Shown here: in pieces, positions 1 through 6,920 of the stretch | How the letters are laid out: the number at the start of each line of letters is the position of its first letter | Numbering within the stretch: the stretch's first letter is position 1 | Assembly: GCA_900772675.1 (NCBI GenBank) | Contig: CAAGRM010000231.1 | Coordinates: 1 to 11,982, forward strand | Origin: Lachnospiraceae bacterium | GTDB lineage: Bacteria > Bacillota > Clostridia > Lachnospirales > Lachnospiraceae | Direction of reading: 5' to 3' | Length of the DNA: 11,982 nucleotides | Notes under the pieces: model-generated | What the model was told of the DNA's origin: nothing | What the model saw: only the letters and a program-made list of their open reading frames with translations | Databases searched by the model: none | Program-made: the position numbers and the translations under genes

Positions 1-375
1 ACCGGCCGCTCCAACATCGAGCTTTTATTCACCGAGAGCTATTATCACAACCCATTTCACCGCTCACCGGAGGACGTAGACGCCTTCTACGAGTCCGCAC
101 ACCTCCAGAACAGCGCCGGAAAGTACCTTTTTGCAAGCCTTGCGGGCAATTACGTGAACCTCAACATCGGCCACGCCTTAAAACACATCGACAACAGCAT
201 GTTCCTCCTCGGCGGTGAGGAGGAACCGGGCATCGCAGAAACCTTTGCGCTGTACACGGCACTCAACACTTCCATCGAAACGCAGATCCTGCCGAAAACA
301 AAGCACATGCCACAGATGGAGGCCCCACAGGCCCTCTTAGAGCAGATCCAGATCTTTTTCGCCCCGGTACAATAA
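1..375 (+). CDS. Alpha/beta-fold hydrolase, C-terminal fragment (5' end outside window)
   Basis: The reading frame is open from base 1 and ends at TAA 373-375, giving the last 124 residues of a larger protein. The C-terminal pattern is that of alpha/beta hydrolases (proline iminopeptidase/haloperoxidase-like). A hydrophobic strand ending in LLGGEEEPG (about fragment residues 69-77) sits where the catalytic acid loop normally lies. It is followed by a strand and KTKHMPQMEAPQALLEQIQIFF, where His102 fits the catalytic histidine and EAP...L..QI..F is the usual last helix. The acid would be Glu here rather than the more common Asp. The nucleophile serine elbow lies outside the window, so substrate and subfamily cannot be given. 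The gene converges on the lipoprotein gene, with a hairpin terminator between them. An internal GTG at 154 would give only 73 residues and is not a credible start. Family call fairly firm; function open. Confidence 0.7.
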   Translation, partial: TGRSNIELLFTESYYHNPFHRSPEDVDAFYESAHLQNSAGKYLFASLAGNYVNLNIGHALKHIDNSMFLLGGEEEPGIAETFALYTALNTSIETQILPKTKHMPQMEAPQALLEQIQIFFAPVQ

Positions 376-417
376 CACCCCTTCTGCTCCCGGCCTCGAG
401 CGAAAAAAATGAGACAA

Positions 418-467
418 AAAAACGGAGAATTTACTGATATTTCCATGTCAGTAAATCCTCCGTTTTT
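418..467 (-). terminator. Hairpin terminator between convergent genes (copy 1 of a twin hairpin)
   Basis: Arms 418-437 and 448-467 form a 20-bp stem around a 10-nt loop, with a single imperfect pair. In the minus-strand RNA that pair is a G-U wobble; in the plus-strand RNA it would be A-C. The minus strand continues the stem into a run of T (complement of 416-422), just after the lipoprotein stop at 474-476. On the plus strand the stem also ends in TTTTT, 43 nt after the hydrolase stop counted from the first arm. It probably works in both directions but is best fitted to the minus-strand transcript. Confidence 0.75.
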
Positions 468-473
468 CCATTT

Positions 474-1283
474 TTAACCCGGCTCACAGTCCATTTCCAA
501 CGCATCTTCCTCTGCGCCCGGATAATCCGTTGGCGGCGCTGTATACGTTTCCATTCCCTCTTTTATTTCATCCATCGTATAAATATTAATTCTCTCCTCC
601 GGCGCTGCATCCGGGTCAAATTCCACCGTTTCTCCCAGTGCAAGCATCATTGGCTCATCCGCATTTCTTTTCTCATCTGCAATCTCATACGCGTTTACAT
701 ATTCACCCGACGCAGTCTCTACATACTGTCCAAACCCGTCGCAAAGCCGGTAATAAAGCTCCTTTTCCGCATCTTTCTCCAGAAAATACAAGGATTTCTG
801 CCCGATCACCGGATCAAGGTCGCAGAAGCTGATCTGTATATAGTTCTCCCGCCGTTCCTCCTCCGAATACTCCTTTTTCAGCTCCTCTGCGTTCCAGTAC
901 GTAATTCCCGCATCCTCCATGGACTGCAGATACTCTTCCACCGTAACTGCTCCGCCCAGCTTTCGAACCGTAATATGTTCTCCGGCTTCCATATCACCTT
1001 TCAAAACGTCATCCACCCGCAGTGAAATATCGGTTGCAATCTCAATTCCACCGGCAAAACAGCTATAATCCTCTACCGTTCCCAGAACAATGAGATCGCT
1101 TCCCTCTTTCTGCTCATAAAAGCCATTATAAAACCGATCCCACTCCTTCAACCCTCCGTACTGCATATTTACCTTTACCGGATCCAGATTTTCAAACCGC
1201 ATTTTCTCCTCTGTTTCCGCCGTTTCTGCATTACCGCAGCCCACCAGCAGAATACACAATACTGTCAAACAAACCCTTTTCAT
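474..1283 (-). CDS. Putative secreted lipoprotein of unknown function
   Basis: A protein of 269 residues from the ATG at 1283, or 274 from an in-frame ATG at 1298. I prefer 1283 because a G-run and AAAAGG lie directly before it and can act as ribosome-binding site, while the 1298 ATG has none at proper spacing. The N-terminus is a lipoprotein signal: MKR, a hydrophobic stretch, then lipobox L-V-G-C (Cys21 in the 274-residue numbering). Anchoring to the outer face of the cytoplasmic membrane is therefore expected. The mature part is acidic. It has a beta-rich stretch with V-L-K-G-D...G-E-H-I-T-V...GG (about residues 98-117) and later G-Q-K-S-L-Y-F-L (167-174), a layout seen in several poorly described Firmicutes lipoproteins. 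I do not recognise a named domain. The gene has its own promoter-like site and terminator, so it need not belong to the ABC operon 145 bp upstream, although it lies on the same strand. Confidence 0.7.
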   Translation of the reverse strand: MKRVCLTVLCILLVGCGNAETAETEEKMRFENLDPVKVNMQYGGLKEWDRFYNGFYEQKEGSDLIVLGTVEDYSCFAGGIEIATDISLRVDDVLKGDMEAGEHITVRKLGGAVTVEEYLQSMEDAGITYWNAEELKKEYSEEERRENYIQISFCDLDPVIGQKSLYFLEKDAEKELYYRLCDGFGQYVETASGEYVNAYEIADEKRNADEPMMLALGETVEFDPDAAPEERINIYTMDEIKEGMETYTAPPTDYPGAEEDALEMDCEPG

Positions 1284-1320
1284 CCTTTTCCCCCCCATCC
1301 ACCGTCTTTGTTATACTCCC

Positions 1321-1326
1321 ATTATA
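1321..1326 (-). promoter_or_regulatory. Candidate -10 box for the lipoprotein gene
   Basis: The minus strand reads a perfect TATAAT here, 37 nt before the preferred ATG at 1283 and downstream of the terminator hairpin at 1355-1400. I see no good -35 hexamer at 16-18 nt; TGGGAA is the best at 17 nt. The site is therefore plausible but not proven. Confidence 0.4.
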
Positions 1327-1354
1327 CTTCTTCCGCTTTCATTTTCCCATAAAG

Positions 1355-1400
1355 AAACGGAAGATTTACTGATTTTTCACTCTCAGTAAATCCTCCGTTT
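1355..1400 (-). terminator. Hairpin terminator after the ABC operon (copy 2 of the twin hairpin)
   Basis: Arms 1355-1372 and 1383-1400 form an 18-bp stem around a 10-nt loop, with one imperfect pair that is again G-U in the minus-strand RNA. It lies 28 nt after the DUF4340 stop codon. The T-tract on the minus strand is short (TTTCTTTA), so termination may be partial and some read-through into the lipoprotein gene is possible. The plus-side arm carries the same 19 bases (TCAGTAAATCCTCCGTTTT) as copy 1. Confidence 0.65.
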
Positions 1401-1428
1401 TCAATTTTAACCAGCCTTTAATGACTCT

Positions 1429-3003
1429 TTATTCCGCCGAATCCGAAGAACTGTCATCCTCCGTCTTTGCCGCAAGCAGTTTCCCGTAATTTTCCACCAT
1501 GGTCTTCACGTTATTTTTATTCACAAGAGACGGCACTCCGTCCTCATCTACCGTGTAATAGAAGCTCGAATCATACGGGCTGTAAGCGAATGTCAGGTCG
1601 CCGTCTGTCATATGGAAGACTGCGGTAAACTCGGCATCCTTGGCCTGTACGAGGCTCTCATCCTTCGTCTGCGCCTTCAGGCCAATGAGTGAAGAATAGA
1701 ATGTGGTAAACGTTGATTTATCAATCGTTTCATCGCCGCAGGTGTAACTGATTTCCTGTGTTGTGGAATCGCTGTCGTCATCCTTTTTCTCTTCCACATG
1801 GCGTACATACGTCTTCGTCTCGCCGTTATACGTAATATCAAGACTCGTCAGATCCGATACATTTTCCATGCCGATATACATGTTCCAGAAATCAGATGCC
1901 TTCTTTCCGGTGAAGGTTTCAACGTTCGAAGCCGTCATCAGATGAACTTCATTCGAGCCGTCCAGCTTCACGTAATAAGAACCGCCGTCCTCATTTGCAT
2001 TGCCGACATACAATACCAGATCTTTCTCCACCGTAACGGTTGTCGTTTCGGAAGAAGAGCTCGTTGCAGTACTGTCGCTCGATGCTGAATCTGTTGTGGA
2101 ATCCGAAGAAGTATCTGCCGTTGTTGTATCGTCAGCCTCAACCTGCTGCTCTTCCGTGTAATGCACGCGGATCGTCGTCTTCGGCTGATCCAGTCCGTAC
2201 TGGGAAAGATCCGATGCGTTGTACGTAACAAGATCTCCAAAGCTAAGAGATGCCACCGCACTTGTCATGGTGCCGATCGAATCCGCATCACCGCCATGTG
2301 CTGCTTCGTCTGCGTCCACAACCTGCCATTCATCCGTCTGGAGTGCCGAATCAGCGGCGCTTACTTCTTTTGTCAGCGTGTATCCGTTCTCGCCCTCCAC
2401 CTGCAGCTTTGTAATGTTTTCCGCCGTCACAGATGGCATGGATTCCGTTGTCGCCCACTCCATCATATCGGACGGGAACATCGTTCCAAGCGATGTGCTT
2501 ACCAGATAAACCTTACTCGTATCATCGTTCAGATAAATATAGTATCTGCTCGAGCTGTTCTTATCTCCGACATGAATCGTCGTTTTCTCGTCTCCCACAG
2601 TCACTACAACCTCCTGAGGCGGCGTCTCGAGCCCAAAATCGGCCATAGAATCGATTTCATCGCCTTCAACGACTCTTTCTGCTGTCATGCTGCTAAGAGA
2701 GCTTAAAACACTCGTTATCTTGCCCTCATCCAGGGGGAATCCATCCTCCTGGTCGTATGTCCAGATATCGGTATCATCGTCTCCTGCTGTTTTCGTAAAG
2801 GACACCGTCTCTCCGTTGATCTGGAACGAAAGCGCTGTTACATCATCTTTTGAAAAATCAACCACTTTTTCGGCGTCTGCACCAGAATCCGAACTGCTGC
2901 TGTCCGCATCGGCGGTGCTGTTTTTCTTCGTCAGCACCACCAGTACGGCAAGAAGCAGTACCAAAAGGATCAGGCAGGCCGCCATCTTTCCTTTTTTCTT
3001 CAT
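1429..3003 (-). CDS. DUF4340 domain-containing membrane-anchored protein of the Gld-like ABC operon
   Basis: A protein of 524 residues from ATG 3003, which overlaps the upstream TGA by one base (TGATG). A GTG at 3006 would add one residue; both use the AGGAG just upstream. Residues below count from that GTG. One N-terminal membrane helix (about 9-26) follows a short lysine-rich cytoplasmic tail; the rest should face outward. Two copies of a similar unit are visible. One has FGLETP (124-129) then a T-I-H-V-G-D strand and YYIYLNDDTSKVYLVS; the other has YGLDQP (270-275), then LVLYVGN and YYVKLDGSNEVHLMTAS. Such internal duplication is typical of DUF4340. A 37-residue Ser/Thr/Asp-rich insert (about 289-325) splits the second unit, and short Ser/Asp tracts lie at 31-45 and at the C-terminus. 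The biochemical role is unknown; it is probably an accessory subunit of the transporter encoded just upstream. Family call by pattern recognition. Confidence 0.8.
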   Translation of the reverse strand: MKKKGKMAACLILLVLLLAVLVVLTKKNSTADADSSSSDSGADAEKVVDFSKDDVTALSFQINGETVSFTKTAGDDDTDIWTYDQEDGFPLDEGKITSVLSSLSSMTAERVVEGDEIDSMADFGLETPPQEVVVTVGDEKTTIHVGDKNSSSRYYIYLNDDTSKVYLVSTSLGTMFPSDMMEWATTESMPSVTAENITKLQVEGENGYTLTKEVSAADSALQTDEWQVVDADEAAHGGDADSIGTMTSAVASLSFGDLVTYNASDLSQYGLDQPKTTIRVHYTEEQQVEADDTTTADTSSDSTTDSASSDSTATSSSSETTTVTVEKDLVLYVGNANEDGGSYYVKLDGSNEVHLMTASNVETFTGKKASDFWNMYIGMENVSDLTSLDITYNGETKTYVRHVEEKKDDDSDSTTQEISYTCGDETIDKSTFTTFYSSLIGLKAQTKDESLVQAKDAEFTAVFHMTDGDLTFAYSPYDSSFYYTVDEDGVPSLVNKNNVKTMVENYGKLLAAKTEDDSSSDSAE

Positions 3004-4520
3004 CACTGTTTTCTCCTCTTCATCCAGATCATCACGCCAATCACAACAAGTACCAGCGGAATTCCCGCAATGGTAATAATAGACCAGGTGTTAACTGCTC
3101 CCTGTGTAAATACCAGGTTTGTATAGCTTGTGCTCTTGCTTGGAATAACAACGGTCTGCTCCACATCACACATGGAGGTCAGTGCAGTCGCTGCCAGCTT
3201 CGAGTTCGCACCGCTGATTGCCTGGTCAATCTGGCTGCTCAGCATCGATGCACTCGAGAAATAAATGATCTGTGTCTCTTTATCATCTACAGTCTCTGTG
3301 ATGGAAACACCAAGGTCAAATGCGCCCGTCTCACTGTCCGCACTCTTCGACCAGGTGCTGTTCTCCGGGTCATTTTCAATATAAGCGTCCTCGGTGGTCG
3401 TCAGAAGGCTCTTGATCGTAATGGTATCACGATAAGAATCGAGCTTCTGAATTGCCTGTGCAACCGGCATCAGAATGTAATTACTCTTTACTTCGGTTGT
3501 AATGTCATCACTCTGAATGTTCGGCAGCAGATAATACGGCATCTGCGGATAATAATGCTGGGAATCGGTCTCCACAACAATTCCGCTGGAGCGTTTCACG
3601 CCGTAGTTCTCAAGTATGGAATCCAGATTCGGCATATCCGTTCCGGTATAGCTGGTGAACATCAGAAGTTTTCCGCCGTTTTCCAGGTAGGTAATGACTT
3701 TATTTGCCTCATCCTCGGAGAAATCGGTGGTCGGGGACATGATCACAAGCTCCTCGGCATCCTCCGGGATATCGTCTGTCATCAGGGCAAGATCACTGAT
3801 TTCCACATTGTTTTTGTTAATGGCATCACTGAAGTTTGTAGAGAGATCACTCTCGGAAGCCTCGCCGTGGCCGGTTACCCAGTAAACCTTCGGGTTGTTT
3901 TCACTCGTCACATACGTGATGGCGCTGGTAATCTGACCCTCGCCGTCAAAGCCGGTTGTCTGTGTCTGATAGGTCTGATAGTTTGTGGAAGTCTCCCACA
4001 TATCACTGTTGCTGACCACCTTGCTCTTATCGCCGCATACGACAATCACACTGTTTGCAGCTACCGTCTGATCGGTATACTGACTCGTAAATTTCGGATA
4101 CAGATCCGGGTCTTTTGTCTCTACTTTGATATGGTCAGAAAGCTCATCGTAGTGCTCCAGCAGCTTCTCGATGGTGTCATCCTCACTGCCCTTCTGCACA
4201 ATATAATACAGGGTAACGTCTTGATTGAGATCCTTTAATGCCGTTTTCGTCTCATCTGTAATGGAATACATTTTCTGCGTACTCAGGTCAATCTGTGTTT
4301 TGCTGGTCGGAATCTGCGCCACAATCAGGTTAATAACCACAATCACAGCCAGAACTATCACCGTCATAATTGAAGAATAAGAGCCCTGTTTCAGGTGCTT
4401 TTTCTGCTCCTCGCCGGTGAACACTTCCTTCAGATGTTCTTTGGAGAACGTCTTTTTCAGCTTTTCTTTGATGTTAAAATTCACTTTATGCTGTTTCTTT
4501 TCTTTCTTTTCGCTGCTCAT
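3003..4520 (-). CDS. GldG-family auxiliary protein of an ABC transporter
   Basis: A protein of 505 residues from ATG 4520. AGGAGG lies 8 nt before this ATG, whereas the in-frame GTG at 4529 overlaps that site and is rejected as start. Residues are counted from ATG 4520. The N-terminus is a long basic cytoplasmic stretch (about 1-48), then a membrane helix (about 50-71). A large extracytoplasmic domain follows, with a second helix near the C-terminus (about 478-500) and a KRRKQ tail. Hallmarks of the GldG/ABC-auxiliary family are present: I-D-L-S-T-Q-K-M-Y-S-I-T-D-E-T...L-K-D-L soon after the first helix, and G-Q-I-T-S-A-I-T-Y-V-T followed by VYWVTGHGE in the middle. In Bacteroidetes gliders GldG partners GldA and GldF; here there is no sign of gliding genes, so a transport or envelope role is inferred. 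The gene sits 12 nt after the permease stop and overlaps the DUF4340 start, so co-translation is likely. Confidence 0.85.
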   Translation of the reverse strand: MSSEKKEKKQHKVNFNIKEKLKKTFSKEHLKEVFTGEEQKKHLKQGSYSSIMTVIVLAVIVVINLIVAQIPTSKTQIDLSTQKMYSITDETKTALKDLNQDVTLYYIVQKGSEDDTIEKLLEHYDELSDHIKVETKDPDLYPKFTSQYTDQTVAANSVIVVCGDKSKVVSNSDMWETSTNYQTYQTQTTGFDGEGQITSAITYVTSENNPKVYWVTGHGEASESDLSTNFSDAINKNNVEISDLALMTDDIPEDAEELVIMSPTTDFSEDEANKVITYLENGGKLLMFTSYTGTDMPNLDSILENYGVKRSSGIVVETDSQHYYPQMPYYLLPNIQSDDITTEVKSNYILMPVAQAIQKLDSYRDTITIKSLLTTTEDAYIENDPENSTWSKSADSETGAFDLGVSITETVDDKETQIIYFSSASMLSSQIDQAISGANSKLAATALTSMCDVEQTVVIPSKSTSYTNLVFTQGAVNTWSIITIAGIPLVLVVIGVMIWMKRRKQ

Positions 4521-4532
4521 CGTCTCCACCTC

Positions 4533-5396
4533 CTAATTCCAGCGTTTCTTCTGCAGGGACTGCATTGCAAGGAAAGTGCAGATTGCAATGACGGACAGGT
4601 AGTAAACAATACCACCGATGTCCAGAATACCGTTCACAAAGTTATCCATATGGCCTGCCATGTTGAATACACCGAGCAGATCCTGGATTTTACCCTCGAG
4701 AAGGGTGGATTTTATAAAATAAACTGCTGTCAGCGCACCCTCGCCGATCACAGCAATCACACCGGTAATGATCGGGTTTTTAATCATACTGCCGATCCAG
4801 AGGCATACCAGCGCAATGATGATAAAGAACGCAAAGAAGGAACTTCCTGCTCCCTCCGGGAAGAAATTTGCAATACCGCTCTCCACATAGCACAGGAACA
4901 GAATTACAAAGCCCACAACGGCCGCGATGACCTGGCTCTCCGTGATGGAGGAGACGAACACACCGACCGAAATATAGGCTGCTCCCAGCAGGAAATAGCC
5001 AAGAATCGAGGTGTAGGATACGGCGTAGGAAACGGTTCCGTGGGTTCCAAGAAGCAGCGGATACAGGCACATGATCAGCACCGGAATCACGTAAATGGTA
5101 AGAAGCGCCAGATATTTTCCAAGGATAATATCGGAAATTTTTACCGGTGCGGTAAGGAGCAGCTGATCCGTCTTATTTTTCTGCTCCTCTGACAGGACAC
5201 GCATTGTCAGAACCGGTACTGCAATCAGCAGAATAAATGCGGAATTCTGCAGCGCGTATCCGATCTCCGGGTAACCCTGCTGCAGGTTGATGGCCGTAAA
5301 ATACAGGCCGAACAGCGCCAGAGTAAACGCCATAAACAGATATCCGACCATGCTTGTCAGATAGCTTTTTAACTCTTTTTTATAAATCGCCGTCAT
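4533..5396 (-). CDS. ABC-2 type transporter permease, GldF-like
   Basis: A protein of 287 residues starting at ATG 5396, overlapping the ATPase stop by 4 nt (ATGA). It is a polytopic membrane protein with about six hydrophobic segments (near 17-37, 52-70, 95-115, 125-150, 155-175 and 185-230) plus a C-terminal helix (about 260-278). The N-terminal YKKELKSYLTS and the segment M-R-V-L-S-E-E-Q-K-N-K-T-D-Q-L-L-L-T-A-P-V (65-85) are classic for ABC-2 permeases of the GldF/NosY type: a short amphipathic start, then the E-E-K-T-x-x-L-L coupling region before the third helix. It should form the membrane channel for the ATPase encoded immediately upstream in the transcript. The substrate is unknown. 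Length is normal for a single permease half, so a homodimer is expected. Family call firm. Confidence 0.88.
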   Translation of the reverse strand: MTAIYKKELKSYLTSMVGYLFMAFTLALFGLYFTAINLQQGYPEIGYALQNSAFILLIAVPVLTMRVLSEEQKNKTDQLLLTAPVKISDIILGKYLALLTIYVIPVLIMCLYPLLLGTHGTVSYAVSYTSILGYFLLGAAYISVGVFVSSITESQVIAAVVGFVILFLCYVESGIANFFPEGAGSSFFAFFIIIALVCLWIGSMIKNPIITGVIAVIGEGALTAVYFIKSTLLEGKIQDLLGVFNMAGHMDNFVNGILDIGGIVYYLSVIAICTFLAMQSLQKKRWN

Positions 5397-6502
5397 TGTG
5401 CGTCTCCCTCCTCCTGTTTTGTTTCAGCGGCTGATTCCGCTGTATCTGTGCTTTTTTCTTCCGACACTTCCCCGACAGCCGTTTTGTCTGCTTCCGGTTC
5501 ACATTCTTTTTCACGTTCTTTTTGCTTCAGCTGTTCTTTCTCTGCTTTTTTCAGCTTTCTTGCAGCCTTTCCGGAATCATCTGTCAGCTCCAGGAAGACG
5601 TCTTCCAGAGACATCGAGGAGGAAGTCAGCTCGAGGATCGGGCAGTTGGCCTTTGCCAGTGCATAGAACAGCTCCTCGCGGATATCCTTATCCTTTTCCG
5701 TGGTAATTTTTACCTTAATCTGCTCCTCATTCGGCGTATTTTCATATTGGATCTCTTTTGCATCGAGCGCATTAAGCGCCGGAACCAGCTGCTTTCTCGT
5801 TCCGTGAACGGTACATGTAACCGTGTTTGATCCAAGCATCAGTTTACTTAAGTTTTCCGGAGTATCGCTCGCAACAAGCTGTCCCTTTGCGATAATCATG
5901 ACGTAATCGCAGACGGCGCTGACCTCGGAGAGGATGTGGGAACTTAAGATAACGGTATGTTTTTTACCCAGTGATTTGATCAGGTCGCGGATCTCAATGA
6001 TCTGCTTGGGATCCAGGCCTACCGTCGGCTCATCGAGGATGATGATCGGCGGATAACCGAGCACTGCCTGTGCCAGTCCGACCCTCTGTCGGTATCCTTT
6101 CGACAGATTCTTGATCAGACGGTTCTGCATATCGGTGATCTTCACCAGATTCATGACCTCAAGAATCTGTTTCTTTCTCTGATCCTTTGGAATTTTCTTT
6201 AATTCCGCCACGAATTTCAGATATTCCAGAACGGTCATGTCCGTGTAGACCGGCGGCAGCTCCGGCAGATAGCCGATGCATTTTTTTGCCTCCTCCGGCT
6301 CCTCCAGGATGTTGTGCCCGTTGATCAGCACTTCGCCCTCCGTAGATGCCAGATAGCCGGTGATGATGTTCATGGTCGTTGATTTTCCGGCACCGTTTGG
6401 GCCAAGGAAACCATAGATCTGGCCTTCTTCTACGGTAAAACTCAGGTTGTTGACAGCTACGTGATCGCCATAGCGTTTCACCAGGTTTTTAACCTCTATC
6501 AA
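5393..6502 (-). CDS. ABC transporter ATP-binding protein, GldA-like, with charged C-terminal tail
   Basis: A protein of 369 residues and the first gene of the operon. The start is TTG at 6502, chosen because AGGAGG lies 8 nt upstream and MIEVKNLVKRYG is the normal N-terminus; no ATG is available nearby. All nucleotide-binding motifs are seen: Walker A GPNGAGKST (34-42), signature LSKGYRQR (133-140, the Gld/ABC-2 variant of LSGGQ), Walker B IIILDEP (153-159) with the D-loop following, and switch His189 in SSHI. Residues about 225-305 form the extra C-terminal domain common in this subfamily, ending S-L-E-D-V-F-L-E-L-T. Beyond it is an unusual tail of about 60 residues, first Lys/Glu-rich (310-335) then Glu/Ala/Thr-rich and probably disordered. 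It powers the permease encoded next. A weak start codon may hold ATPase level down relative to partners. Confidence 0.92.
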   Translation of the reverse strand: MIEVKNLVKRYGDHVAVNNLSFTVEEGQIYGFLGPNGAGKSTTMNIITGYLASTEGEVLINGHNILEEPEEAKKCIGYLPELPPVYTDMTVLEYLKFVAELKKIPKDQRKKQILEVMNLVKITDMQNRLIKNLSKGYRQRVGLAQAVLGYPPIIILDEPTVGLDPKQIIEIRDLIKSLGKKHTVILSSHILSEVSAVCDYVMIIAKGQLVASDTPENLSKLMLGSNTVTCTVHGTRKQLVPALNALDAKEIQYENTPNEEQIKVKITTEKDKDIREELFYALAKANCPILELTSSSMSLEDVFLELTDDSGKAARKLKKAEKEQLKQKEREKECEPEADKTAVGEVSEEKSTDTAESAAETKQEEGDAQ

Positions 6503-6563
6503 TGTTCCTTCCTCCTTGTTTCTTAAAGCAGTCCCGGCATAAAGCGTGTTTCAAAAATCATTT

Positions 6564-6590
6564 CCGCAATCTGCGATTTTCACTTTGCGG
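6564..6590. promoter_or_regulatory. Operator-like inverted repeat upstream of the ABC operon
   Basis: CCGCAA (6564-6569) and TTGCGG (6585-6590) are perfect inverted half-sites separated by 15 bp, about 62 bp before the ATPase start. They could be an operator for the minus-strand operon or simply a weak hairpin. I could not place a convincing sigma-A promoter in 6503-6610, so its position relative to transcription is unknown. Confidence 0.2.
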
Positions 6591-6648
6591 CAAAAGAGCC
6601 GGACATGCTCTCATTTTCTAAAGACACTTTATTTTATTCTGGAAATGT

Positions 6649-6654
6649 GATAAT
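6649..6654 (+). promoter_or_regulatory. Candidate extended -10 box for the structured RNA
   Basis: The sequence TGTGATAAT matches the extended -10 form TGnTATAAT with one change; the hexamer is GATAAT. No good -35 box lies 16-18 bp upstream, which extended -10 promoters tolerate. It would start RNA near 6661, just before the first helices described in the next entry. Confidence 0.35.
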
Positions 6655-6660
6655 TTGCTG

Positions 6661-6920
6661 GAAAATTTGTGAAAAAACAGTGAAGGCACACAGTTATTGT
6701 TCTCTTCGCATGGAAACGCCTGCGGTTTCCTTGTGTAAGAGCGTGACTGAAAAAGGCTTTTCGCAAGTTACGAGTCCCGGTTTGTGGAAGATTTTGTCCG
6801 AATAGGGGCGGCTTAAGCCCGCTGCGGCAACCGAATGAGGGCTGCGAATGTTACAGCTCGCCGGGCCCCAGTGAACGGCAGCGAATCGAGATGGGACTCT
6901 GCATAGCTGCCAAAATTTTA
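6661..6920 (+). ncRNA. Candidate structured noncoding RNA, unidentified
   Basis: This gene-free segment contains more consistent pairing than its surroundings. Helices seen are: ACACA 6688-6692 with TGTGT 6732-6736, enclosing GGAAAC 6712-6717 with GTTTCC 6725-6730; CGTGACT 6742-6748 with AGTTACG 6766-6772, continued by GAAAA/TTTTC (6749-6753, 6758-6762); GAGTCCC 6772-6778 with GGGACTC 6893-6899, enclosing a multibranch region; GGGGC 6805-6809 with GCCCC 6865-6869; GGGCTG 6839-6844 with CAGCTC 6854-6859; and CGCTGC 6820-6825 with GCAGCG 6878-6883. The last would form a pseudoknot with the GGGGC/GCCCC pairing. The two wobble pairs (6745-6769, 6840-6858) are G-U only if the plus strand is the RNA. 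A U-rich stretch follows at 6916-6930. I cannot match it to tmRNA, SRP, 6S, RNase P or a riboswitch whose consensus I know. A large Firmicutes ncRNA such as the raiA motif is one candidate to test. Ends are approximate. Confidence 0.45.

Noticed and set aside
2032..2142. Ser/Thr/Asp tract considered as a phase-variable DNA repeat
   Set aside because: The codons are mixed, with no perfect tandem unit long enough for slippage; it is protein-level low complexity.
2850..4238. Long 462-codon plus-strand reading frame opposite the GldG and DUF4340 genes
   Set aside because: Antisense shadow. The minus-strand proteins have clear family motifs and coupled starts, while this frame gives a Cys/His/Arg-rich product with no domain.
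4395..5192. 265-codon plus-strand reading frame opposite the permease
   Set aside because: Shadow of the permease and GldG genes; its composition reflects the complement of membrane-helix codons.
6605..6805. 66-codon plus-strand reading frame in the gene-free stretch
   Set aside because: It has no ribosome-binding site at its start, no recognisable protein character, and lies across the paired segments of the RNA candidate.
6661..6920. RNA candidate considered as a cobalamin, FMN, TPP, T-box or c-di-GMP riboswitch, tmRNA, SRP or 6S RNA
   Set aside because: The core consensus elements of these classes that I can recall are absent, so I leave the RNA unnamed.
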